From Phycisphaerae bacterium (GTDB taxonomy: Bacteria > Planctomycetota > Phycisphaerae > Phycisphaerales > UBA1924): 36,784 nt of DNA. The stretch lies in NCBI GenBank assembly GCA_002706885.1, contig PAKY01000069.1:1-36784 (forward strand). Direction: 5' to 3'. Made by a program: the position numbers and the translations under genes. A model generated the notes under the pieces. It ran no database searches. It saw only the letters and a list, made by a program, of their open reading frames with translations, and was not told the DNA's origin. This document shows positions 23,727 through 30,501 of the stretch, piece by piece (positions within the stretch are counted from its first letter, which is position 1; each line of letters opens with the position of its first letter).

Positions 23727-25805
23727 ATGCCCAAGATCACGCTCCCGGACGGCTCGGTCCGCGAATACGACAAGCCCGTTTCCGCCCTCGAGGTCGCCGA
23801 GTCGATCGGCTCGCGCCTCGCCAAGGCCGCCGTCGGCGCGAAGGTTGACGGCGCGTTGACCGATCTTTCGACGGTCATCGAGCGTGACGCCGAAGTCGCG
23901 ATCATCACCGAAAAAACGCGGGACGGTGAGCAGGACACCGACGCGCTCTATCTGCTTCGCCACTCGGCGGCGCACGTGATGGCCGAGGCGATCCAGCGGA
24001 TCGTTCCGGGAGCGCAGCTCGTCTACGGCCCGCCGCTCGAGGACCGGTTCTACTACGACATCCGCTTCCCCGACGATCGCCCGCTCAAGGAGGGCGATTT
24101 CGAGGCGATCGAGAAGGAGATGGCGGCGATCGTCAAGGACGATCGGGCGTTCACACGCTACGAACTGCCGCTCGACGAGGGCATGACCAAGCTCAAGGGT
24201 GAGGGCAGCAAGTACAAGCTGGACAACGCGGAACGAGCGGTTGCGGCAGGCTCGGGCGCCCTGTCGTTCTACGCGACCGGTGAGCCCGGCAAGAACTGGG
24301 AAGACCTCTGCCGCGGGCCGCACGTTCCCTCCACCGGGCGTGTCGGCGCGTTCAAGATCCTCAGCCTCTCGTCGAGCTACTGGCACGGCGACGAGAACTC
24401 GGACCGCCTGACCCGCGTCTACGGCACGGCGTTCTTCAGCAAGAAGGACCTCGACCAGCACCTCGAGCGGCTCGAGGAGGCGAAGAAGCGCGACCATCGC
24501 GTGCTCGGCAAGGCGCTCGACCTGTTCCACCAGGACGACGACGTCGGCCAGGGGCTCATCCTCTGGACGCCTCGCGGCGCCCAAGTCCGCAAGCAGCTCC
24601 AGAAGTTCATCAGCCGCGAGCTCGAGCGTCAGGGGTACACGGAAGTCTTCACGCCGCACATCGGGAAGCTCGAGCTCTACAAGACCTCGGGCCACTTCCC
24701 CTACTACCAGGACTCGCAGTTCCCCCCCATCGTCGACCGCGAGAACCTGAACCGCCTCGCGGGCGACGGGTGCTCGTGCGCCCAGCTCGCGAACCTCATG
24801 GGCGAGGGTGACATCAACGGCTTCCTCCTCAAGCCGATGAACTGCCCACACCACATGAAGATCTACGGTTCACGTCCGCGGAGCTACCGCGACCTGCCCG
24901 TGCGCCTCGCGGAATTCGGCACGGTCTATCGCTGGGAGCAGTCGGGCGAGCTCAACGGGATGACGCGCGTCCGTGGATTCACGCAGGACGACGCGCACCT
25001 GTTCTGCACGCCCGAGCAACTCGGCGATGAGCTGCAGGGCTGCCTCGAGCTCGTCAAGATCATCTTCGATGCGCTCGGCATGGACGACTACCGCGTCCGC
25101 GTCGGGTTGCGCGACCCGGACAGCGGGAAATACGTCGGCGATCCCGCGAAGTGGGACGCCGCCGAGCAGGCGTGCCGCGACGCGGCGAAGACGCTCGGCG
25201 TGCCGTTCAGCGAGGAACCGGGCGAGGCGGCGTTCTACGGCCCGAAGATCGACTTCGTGGTCAAGGACGTCATCGGTCGCGAGTGGCAGCTCGGCACGGT
25301 GCAGTGCGACTACAACCTGCCCGAGCGTTTTGACCTGTCGTACATCGGCGCAGACGGGCAGGCGCACCGCCCCGTGGTCATCCACCGCGCCCCGTTCGGC
25401 TCAATGGAGCGGTTCATCGGCGTGCTCATCGAGCACTTCAGCGGCGCGTTCCCCCTCTGGCTCGCGCCGGAACAGGTGCGTGTCATGCCGATCAGCGAGA
25501 AGAGCCTCGACTACGGGCGCAAGATCCACGAACAGCTCGTCGAAGCCGGCTTCCGCGCGACGCTCGATGACTCGGATGAACGCGTGCAACTCAAGATCCG
25601 ACGCGGCGCCGAGATGAAGGTTCCCTACTCGGTGATCGTCGGGCCGAAAGACGAGGAGGCCGGCACGGTCTCCCTTCGCGTCTTTGGCCTGCCCGACGCG
25701 CAGGGTTCGCTCCCGATCGCCGCCTTCGTTGAGGCCCTTCAGAACGAAGACGCCTCACGCGGGAAGAAGCGGGCGGCGGATCTGCTCGCAACCCCCGCGT
25801 CCTGA
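23727..25805 (+). CDS. thrS: Threonine--tRNA ligase
   Basis: ThrRS charges tRNA-Thr and edits mischarged serine. The 692 residues hold a TGS domain (1-60), the editing domain with HSAAH (79-83) and CRGPH (195-199), and the class II catalytic core: LKPMNCPHHM (zinc Cys373), FGTVYRWEQSGELNGMTRVRGFTQDDAHLF and HRAPFGSMERFIGVLIEHF, followed by the anticodon-binding domain (VRVMPISEKSLDYG). Between motif 1 and the zinc cysteine there is an extra block of about 30 residues (333-363) with the paired cysteines GCSCAQL, absent from the E. coli enzyme. The start is ATG 23727; the open frame extends far upstream but only as the shadow of the minus-strand lipoprotein gene. Confidence 0.96.
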   Translation: MPKITLPDGSVREYDKPVSALEVAESIGSRLAKAAVGAKVDGALTDLSTVIERDAEVAIITEKTRDGEQDTDALYLLRHSAAHVMAEAIQRIVPGAQLVYGPPLEDRFYYDIRFPDDRPLKEGDFEAIEKEMAAIVKDDRAFTRYELPLDEGMTKLKGEGSKYKLDNAERAVAAGSGALSFYATGEPGKNWEDLCRGPHVPSTGRVGAFKILSLSSSYWHGDENSDRLTRVYGTAFFSKKDLDQHLERLEEAKKRDHRVLGKALDLFHQDDDVGQGLILWTPRGAQVRKQLQKFISRELERQGYTEVFTPHIGKLELYKTSGHFPYYQDSQFPPIVDRENLNRLAGDGCSCAQLANLMGEGDINGFLLKPMNCPHHMKIYGSRPRSYRDLPVRLAEFGTVYRWEQSGELNGMTRVRGFTQDDAHLFCTPEQLGDELQGCLELVKIIFDALGMDDYRVRVGLRDPDSGKYVGDPAKWDAAEQACRDAAKTLGVPFSEEPGEAAFYGPKIDFVVKDVIGREWQLGTVQCDYNLPERFDLSYIGADGQAHRPVVIHRAPFGSMERFIGVLIEHFSGAFPLWLAPEQVRVMPISEKSLDYGRKIHEQLVEAGFRATLDDSDERVQLKIRRGAEMKVPYSVIVGPKDEEAGTVSLRVFGLPDAQGSLPIAAFVEALQNEDASRGKKRAADLLATPAS

Positions 25806-25869
25806 TCGATGCTCGACGACGGACGCCACGCGCCAGATCGCCCGACCGTCACAACGCGCACACCTTATG

Positions 25870-25887
25870 AGTAAGCAAGTGCTTACT
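25870..25887. promoter_or_regulatory. Operator-like perfect palindrome
   Basis: AGTAAGCA and TGCTTACT are perfect 8-bp arms around AG. It lies 111 bp before the beta-barrel gene in the thrS-downstream gap. The size and symmetry suit a TetR- or GntR-type regulator. If ATG 25867 were the real start of the downstream gene, the palindrome would be coding. Confidence 0.5.
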
Positions 25888-25998
25888 ACGCAAGCGATTC
25901 CGGTGTCCTTTTCCAGAACCGTCGCTCCGAGCGCCGATGCTTCCGCTCTAGAGTTCTTCTCGGCCCTTCCGTCTGGCCGTGAGTCCGGGAGCGCACCG

Positions 25999-26823
25999 AT
26001 GAGCCTTTCCGCAGCCCTTGCCTTCGCCCTCGCGCCGACCACGTCGTCGCTACCGGTGGGCGAGATCGACGCGCAGCTCGCGTTCGAGCGGGCGGTGATG
26101 TCGGCGAGCAAGCAGTCGGCGATCCTTGAGGACGATGGGGTCGATCCCAAGCTGAAGTTCTCTCGCTTCGATACCGGCGACGACGAGCCCACAACGTTTC
26201 AAGTCCGCCATCGTCTCTACGGCTCGCTGAGCGGCGGGCCGCGGATCGTCCCACAGGCGATCGATACGGGGCCGGGGCCGGTCAGCATCAACGCGGGTCG
26301 GAACACAAACCTCATCACGGGCGGCGCGGACGACGGGCTGCCAGAGAGCAACGCGGCGATCGGGCTCCGCCCCTCCAACGAGACAGACCTCTACGGCGCC
26401 GGGCTGGTCGAAGCGGGCGAGGCCGAGTTCCAGGTCTACGACGTGAACGTGCGCTGGGACACGATCGGCGGCGGGCCGATCGAGATCGGTCTCGCAACGG
26501 GCGTGCGAGCGATCCGCGCCGACGTGAGCGATTCGCTGCTTGGCCACACGGACGGCGGGCGGTTCCAACCCATCCCGGTCGTCGGCGCCGATCTGCGGTG
26601 GAACATGAACAAGCGCGCGTACATCTCCGGCGCGGCGCTGACCAACGCGATCGCGGACTCGGGCGACGTGGTCGATCTCAAGGCCGAAGCGGGGATCAGT
26701 TTCACGCCGAAGGTCGGCGTCGCGGTCGGCTATCAGATCATCCGCTCAGCGGTCGACGCCGGGCCGTTCAACGCGCGGCTCGATCAGGAAGGGCCATTCG
26801 CGCGGCTCCGCATCCAGTTCTGA
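25999..26823 (+). CDS. Probable outer-membrane beta-barrel protein
   Basis: ATG 25999 has GGGAG 7 nt upstream and gives 274 residues. The N-terminus resembles a short signal peptide (MSLSAALAFALAPTTSS), followed by a helical stretch and then many alternating amphipathic strands typical of barrels (FQVRHRLYGSLSGGPR, AEFQVYDVNVRWDTI, IEIGLATGVRAIRADVS, VGVAVGYQIIRSAV). The last residue is Phe (ARLRIQF), as expected for a BAM-assembled protein. The function is unknown. A longer version from ATG 25867 is possible but would lack a signal peptide. A palindrome stands upstream at 25870-25887, and the stop lies in an 18-bp palindrome shared with the convergent gene. Confidence 0.7.
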   Translation: MSLSAALAFALAPTTSSLPVGEIDAQLAFERAVMSASKQSAILEDDGVDPKLKFSRFDTGDDEPTTFQVRHRLYGSLSGGPRIVPQAIDTGPGPVSINAGRNTNLITGGADDGLPESNAAIGLRPSNETDLYGAGLVEAGEAEFQVYDVNVRWDTIGGGPIEIGLATGVRAIRADVSDSLLGHTDGGRFQPIPVVGADLRWNMNKRAYISGAALTNAIADSGDVVDLKAEAGISFTPKVGVAVGYQIIRSAVDAGPFNARLDQEGPFARLRIQF

Positions 26824-26838
26824 CCCGGCGCCGGGTCA
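26821..26838. terminator. Palindrome covering both stop codons of convergent genes
   Basis: The sequence TGACCCGGCGCCGGGTCA is a perfect 18-bp palindrome. Its first three bases are the stop of the barrel gene and its last three are the complement of the aminotransferase stop. It is the only spacer between the two genes. It has no T-run, but the symmetry would serve both directions. Confidence 0.5.
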
Positions 26839-28020
26839 ACGCTTCATCAGGTCCGCGATGATGCTCACACCCTCGCTCAGCTTCGCGGGCGGAGCGCTGA
26901 AGCTCAAGCGGATATGGGTGTCCCGACCGCTGAACACGCCGCCGGGGATGACGAGCACGTTTCGTTCGACGAGCGCTTCGGTGAGTTGGCTTCCGGTCAT
27001 GCCGATCGACTCCGGGACGCGCACGAACGCATAGAACGCGCCTTCGGGCGTGGCGACCTCGGTGAGCTCCGACAACGCCCCCGCGACCTCGTTCCGCCTG
27101 CGCTCGTACTCATCGACCTGCGGGCGCATATCGACCCCGAACGACTCGATCGCTCCGGCCTGGAGTGGCGCGGGCGGGCACACGAATGTGTACTGCTGGA
27201 TGCGGTTCATCGCGTCAATGAGCCACGACGGACCGGCCGCGTAGCCGAGGCGCCAGCCCGTCACGCCGTAGGTCTTGCCGAACCCGCGGATGAGCAGGAT
27301 GTCGTCGGCCGAACCGTCGACGCGGCACGGGCTCGGGCAGCGGAGGCTCGAAGCGTCGCCTATCGCGGGCTCGGTGCGCCCCCCGCTGAAAGTGAACTCG
27401 TCGTAGATCTCGTCGCTGATAAGCACGACGCCCTTGGAGCGGCAGAGGTCGAGGAGATCGCGGACCTCCTTGGTCGACATCACGACGCCCGTCGGGTTGC
27501 CCGGGCTGTTCAGGAGCACGAGTTTGGTGCGATCGTTGATCAGCGGCTCGACACGCTCGGCGGTCATGCGGAAATCGGGATAGGTGTCGCACGGCACGCA
27601 CTTGCCGTGCGTCAGTTGGCCGAGCACCGGGTACATCACGAAATAGGGATCGGGGATGATCGCCTCATCGCCCGGACCGATGAGCGAGAGAAACGCGGTA
27701 AGCAGCGCGCCCGAGGTGCCGGAGGTGATCGCGACGGACGGGCCGCCATCGCCGACGCGCCAGCCGATGTCCCAGGCGAGGTGCTCAGCGACGCGCTCGC
27801 GCAGCGCGGCCGTACCGTGCGTCAGGGTGTACCCGTTCTGACGCGCGTCCATCGCCTCGGCCGCGGCGCGACGCATCGCGGGCGGGACCTCGAAGTCCGG
27901 CTGGCCGATGCTCAGATTGATCGGATCGGGAAGCTTGGCGCCGAGTTCGAAGACCCGGCGGATGCCCGAGACGTTGATGCCCCGGGCACGATCAGAAAGC
28001 AGCGCGGCGTTAACGGTCAT
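26836..28020 (-). CDS. Class I/II pyridoxal-phosphate aminotransferase
   Basis: The protein has 394 residues of the fold type I aminotransferase family (aspartate/aromatic type). Key points are LSIGQPDFEVP, NGYTLTHGT, TSGTSGAL, NSPGNPTG (Asn175), DEIYDEF (Asp203, Tyr206), the PLP lysine in GFGKTYGVTGWRLGY (Lys249) and HIRLSFS near the C-terminus. The substrate cannot be set from sequence alone; aspartate, aromatic amino acids or N-succinyl-diaminopimelate are all used by close relatives. About 25 extra residues (near 213-240) precede the lysine strand. No ribosome site is visible; a TATCCT box lies 6 nt before the ATG. It is convergent with the barrel gene. Confidence 0.92.
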   Translation of the reverse strand: MTVNAALLSDRARGINVSGIRRVFELGAKLPDPINLSIGQPDFEVPPAMRRAAAEAMDARQNGYTLTHGTAALRERVAEHLAWDIGWRVGDGGPSVAITSGTSGALLTAFLSLIGPGDEAIIPDPYFVMYPVLGQLTHGKCVPCDTYPDFRMTAERVEPLINDRTKLVLLNSPGNPTGVVMSTKEVRDLLDLCRSKGVVLISDEIYDEFTFSGGRTEPAIGDASSLRCPSPCRVDGSADDILLIRGFGKTYGVTGWRLGYAAGPSWLIDAMNRIQQYTFVCPPAPLQAGAIESFGVDMRPQVDEYERRRNEVAGALSELTEVATPEGAFYAFVRVPESIGMTGSQLTEALVERNVLVIPGGVFSGRDTHIRLSFSAPPAKLSEGVSIIADLMKR

Positions 28021-28026
28021 GCCGCG

Positions 28027-28032
28027 AGGATA
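28027..28032 (-). promoter_or_regulatory. Candidate -10 box for the aminotransferase
   Basis: TATCCT on the minus strand ends 6 nt before the ATG at 28020. No Shine-Dalgarno sequence and no clear -35 box are present. Confidence 0.35.
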
Positions 28033-28132
28033 GGTGACGGGAGGCGACTGGCCACTGGGGATCAGCGATCAGGGGAGGGCGGGTGAGCGAACCGACACCC
28101 CGTCATTGATGTTGACCCAAGACCGTTCGGCC

Positions 28133-28294
28133 TTACTTCTCGGGGACCTTGGTCTTGGGCAGGCCGAGCGCCGAGTCCTTCTTGGGATCCAGCCGCTTGT
28201 CGGCCTTCAGCGCGAGGACGCGCTCGGCGCGGGTCATGACACTCCGACGACCATCGAGCGCGCCGGCAGACTTCAGGGAACGGTCAAGGCTCAT
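28133..28294 (-). CDS. PVC-superphylum small basic signature protein
   Basis: This 53-residue basic protein begins MSLDRSLKSAGAL, continues DGRRSVMTRAERVLALK and ends GLPKTKVPEK. This is the pattern of the small basic protein family found across Planctomycetes, Verrucomicrobia and Chlamydiae (MSxxRSLKx, then RxVxTRxER, then GLPKxK). It is regarded as a signature of the PVC superphylum and thought to act with nucleic acid or the ribosome. A GAGG ribosome site lies about 7 nt before the ATG. It stands alone between the aminotransferase and a SPOR-like gene, with gaps of 112 and 120 nt. It is the best taxonomic marker in the window. Confidence 0.88.
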   Translation of the reverse strand: MSLDRSLKSAGALDGRRSVMTRAERVLALKADKRLDPKKDSALGLPKTKVPEK

Positions 28295-28414
28295 GTCGCA
28301 CCTCGGAACGGGTCGTCGAATCGGTCATCAGACAGCCGCATCCGAGCCATCGGATCGGCGGTCGTGATTCTTTGCCGCTCGTGGGCCCCGATCAAGCCCC
28401 CGAGGGGGACCGCG

Positions 28415-29191
28415 TCACCCCCCGTGGCGTCGCCACAGGGGGTCCTTGAAGTCGCTGGGCCCGCCGGCGTCCTTCCACTTCCGCCCGAGGCGCTCGACCT
28501 CGCGCTCAACACGCTGGCGGTCGGATTGCATGGCCCGATAACGTTCGCCCGGAACCGCCAATTCGAGGGAGACAAGGCGGTAACGCCCGCGACGAGGAAC
28601 GAACGCCGCCATCGCGTCGTGACCTTCCGAGGCGAGGAACGAGATCGCCTGTTCCGCCTCGCCGCTGGTGAGCAGCGCAAGTTCGAGGTAGTTCGAGCCT
28701 TCAACGCGGGGGTCGGCATTGATCGGGCCTGAGGCTCCCAGATACAGCGGCGGGCCGTTGCGGGGCGCGGGGGTTGGCGTCGTTCGACCCGTCGAGCCGG
28801 AGGGCGTGGCGCCACCGCCCGTCGCGTCCACCTCGCGGAGGGCGTCGGCGAGGATGCTCCGCTCGAACTGCTCCTCGGGCTCCGACGCGGGCGCTGCGCT
28901 GTTCTCGCCAATGCTGTAGCCCATCGTGAAGCACACGATCGCGAGAACGACCACGAACGCCGCGAGGGCGTAGACGGTTGGGAGCGGGGCCGAAATACGG
29001 CGGTAGCCTCCGCCACGCGAACGGTCGGCGTCGGCGGCGGGTTCATGCCCGTAATCGGGGTCCGGATCGGGCTCGCGGGGGCGACAGCGCTCGACCTCGG
29101 GCGGCGGTTCGACGTGGACTGGGTCTCGGGCTGGCGCCCGCGAGGTTCCCTGACCGATCAACTCGAACAACGGTTGGCGGCGGCTTGCCAT
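28415..29191 (-). CDS. Single-pass membrane protein with SPOR-like C-terminus
   Basis: The protein has 258 residues from ATG 29191 (an in-frame GTG lies two codons earlier). The cytoplasmic N-terminus is acidic and proline-rich, a membrane segment sits at about 72-94 (VYALAAFVVVLAIVCFTMGYSI), and a Gly/Thr/Pro linker follows. The C-terminal part resembles a SPOR domain (NYLELALLTSGEAEQAISFLASEGHDAMAAFV, then RYRLVSLELAV). SPOR domains bind glycan-stripped peptidoglycan at division sites; the fit here is by pattern and not certain. The last 50 residues are charged and helical. It is divergent from nuoI, with only 42 bp between starts. A TAAACT box lies 6 nt before the ATG and there is no ribosome site. 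Confidence 0.7.
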   Translation of the reverse strand: MASRRQPLFELIGQGTSRAPARDPVHVEPPPEVERCRPREPDPDPDYGHEPAADADRSRGGGYRRISAPLPTVYALAAFVVVLAIVCFTMGYSIGENSAAPASEPEEQFERSILADALREVDATGGGATPSGSTGRTTPTPAPRNGPPLYLGASGPINADPRVEGSNYLELALLTSGEAEQAISFLASEGHDAMAAFVPRRGRYRLVSLELAVPGERYRAMQSDRQRVEREVERLGRKWKDAGGPSDFKDPLWRRHGG

Positions 29192-29197
29192 CGTCAC

Positions 29198-29203
29198 AGT
29201 TTA
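29198..29203 (-). promoter_or_regulatory. Candidate -10 box for the SPOR-like gene
   Basis: TAAACT on the minus strand ends 6 nt before ATG 29191, in the 42-bp divergent spacer shared with nuoI. Confidence 0.35.
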
Positions 29204-29219
29204 CGCGGAAGCGATCGGC

Positions 29220-29225
29220 TAGACT
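29220..29225 (+). promoter_or_regulatory. Candidate -10 box for nuoI
   Basis: TAGACT ends 8 nt before ATG 29234. No ribosome site is present. Together with the opposite box at 29198-29203 it suggests two leaderless divergent transcripts. Confidence 0.35.
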
Positions 29226-29233
29226 CTGACCCC

Positions 29234-29779
29234 ATGGCGATCAAAGACGAGGACATCATCCAGCTCGCGACAACCCCGATGAATCGGTTGGAGCAGAGCT
29301 ACCTGCCCGAGGTGTTCAAGGGCTTCGGAACGACGCTCCGCCACTTCTTCACGAGCTTCGGCCAGGGGCGGACGAGCCAGACGATCCAGTACCCCGAGCA
29401 GCGGCGCGAGGACTACCACCCGCTCGAGGGGGGTATGGAGAAGTCGAACTTCCGCGGCGTGCACCGCCTGAACCGCGACGAGGACGGTCGGGTGAAGTGC
29501 GTCGCGTGCATGATGTGCCCGACGATCTGCCCCGCGAACTGCATCCACATCACGGCGGAGGAGTCCCCCTGGGACGACCGCGAGAAGTACCCGAAGAAGT
29601 TCGAGATCGACGAGCTCCGGTGCATCTTCTGCGGGATGTGCGAGGAGGCGTGCCCGGTGGACGCGATTGAGCTGACCACCGAGTACGACATCGTCGGTCT
29701 GTCGCGTCAGGAGATGGTGTTCGACAAGAACAAGCTCCTGAACGTGTACGACGTGACGATTGATAAGAAGCCGATGTGA
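29234..29779 (+). CDS. nuoI: NADH-quinone oxidoreductase subunit I
   Basis: NuoI carries the two [4Fe-4S] clusters N6a and N6b of complex I. The 181 residues show cysteines 89/92/95 plus 99 (CVACMMCPTICP) and 130/133/136 plus 140 (CIFCGMCEEACPVDAI), the usual ELTTEYDI and a C-terminal tail. The N-terminal half has the amphipathic GFGTTLRHFF helix that docks to the membrane arm. It stands outside a nuo operon: none of the neighbours encodes another complex I subunit. The frame is open upstream to 29045, but this part is the antisense of the divergent gene. ATG 29234 has no ribosome site. Confidence 0.92.
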   Translation: MAIKDEDIIQLATTPMNRLEQSYLPEVFKGFGTTLRHFFTSFGQGRTSQTIQYPEQRREDYHPLEGGMEKSNFRGVHRLNRDEDGRVKCVACMMCPTICPANCIHITAEESPWDDREKYPKKFEIDELRCIFCGMCEEACPVDAIELTTEYDIVGLSRQEMVFDKNKLLNVYDVTIDKKPM

Positions 29780-29805
29780 GGAGTCGGGCGGCCTGCTAGC
29801 CGGAC

Positions 29806-29843
29806 GGGTGCCGTGGAGATGCCGCGAAGCGGCTTCTCCACGA
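29806..29843. repeat. Left RAYT-flanking REP-like hairpin
   Basis: A 38-bp element whose core folds as CGTGGAGA (29812-29819) with TCTCCACG (29835-29842), one T-T mismatch, and GCCGC with GCGGC around a GAA loop. It is an inverted near-copy of 30455-30492 on the other side of the transposase gene. Confidence 0.8.
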
Positions 29844-29884
29844 AGGACCGGTGTTGACAGCAACGTGGAATAGACGTTGGCGCG

Positions 29885-29913
29885 TTGTCTCAACAGCAGC
29901 TGACGAGTAGTTT
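29885..29913 (+). promoter_or_regulatory. Promoter of the RAYT gene
   Basis: TTGTCT (29885-29890), 17-bp spacer, TAGTTT (29908-29913), 6 nt before ATG 29920. The message would be leaderless. Confidence 0.45.
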
Positions 29914-29919
29914 ACTTCA

Positions 29920-30432
29920 ATGAAGCGGATCGAGAACGCGAACCACGCGAGGTTCTTGACGTTCTCGTGCTTTCGGCGGCTGCCGCTGTTCAGCAACGAC
30001 CTGATCAAAGATGCCTTCGTTGAGCGACTTACGGAGACACGCCGGCGCCACGCCTTGAAACTGCACGCATGGGTCGTGATGCCCGAGCATGTCCACCTGA
30101 TATTGCGATGCGAAGCGGAGGTGACCGTTGCCCAAGTCCTTCGCACATTGAAGATCGGACTTGCAAAGGACGTGATCAGCCGATGGCGTGACCTCGATGC
30201 GCCGATCATCGACAGGGTGACGGACAGTCGCGGCCAGACCCGTTTCTGGCAACGCGGCGGCGGCTACGACCGGAACCTCTTGATGGGCTCGGAACTGTTC
30301 AAAAAGATCGAGTACGTCCACCGGAATCCCGTGCGGCGGGGTCTTGTTGAACAACCATCCGCGTGGCGGTGGTCGTCGGCGCGATGGTGGAGCGGCGATC
30401 GCGACGGTGTCCTCCCCTGCGACGCCCTCTGA
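29920..30432 (+). CDS. REP-associated tyrosine transposase (Y1 family)
   Basis: The protein has 170 residues of the Y1_Tnp/RAYT group, which nick and move REP hairpins and are domesticated relatives of IS200/IS605 TnpA. Visible marks are the N-terminal ARFLTFSCFRRLPLF, the HUH metal motif MPEHVHLIL (His57 and His59) and the conserved IEYVHRNPVRRGLV, where Tyr132 is the likely catalytic residue. WRWSSARWW near the end is also typical of RAYTs. It lies between two 38-bp hairpin elements in inverted orientation, the normal setting for a RAYT with its cognate REPs. The gene appears intact. Confidence 0.92.
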   Translation: MKRIENANHARFLTFSCFRRLPLFSNDLIKDAFVERLTETRRRHALKLHAWVVMPEHVHLILRCEAEVTVAQVLRTLKIGLAKDVISRWRDLDAPIIDRVTDSRGQTRFWQRGGGYDRNLLMGSELFKKIEYVHRNPVRRGLVEQPSAWRWSSARWWSGDRDGVLPCDAL

Positions 30433-30454
30433 GGCGACCGCGGGGCCTTGCGGA

Positions 30455-30492
30455 TCGTGGAGAAGCCGCCCTGCGGCGTCTCCACGGCACCC
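30455..30492. repeat. Right RAYT-flanking REP-like hairpin
   Basis: A 38-bp element: CGTGGAGA (30456-30463) pairs with TCTCCACG (30479-30486), and GCCGC with GCGGC around a CCT loop. Reversed, it matches 29806-29843 except in the loop and the mismatch next to the inner stem. It sits 10 nt beyond the pyrF stop and could double as its terminator. Confidence 0.8.
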
Positions 30493-30501
30493 GGCGCCAA
30501 G

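Noticed and set aside
28397..28408. CCCCC-GA-GGGGG hairpin after the SPOR-like gene
   Set aside because: The stem is only 5 bp with a 2-nt loop that cannot form; too weak to call a terminator.
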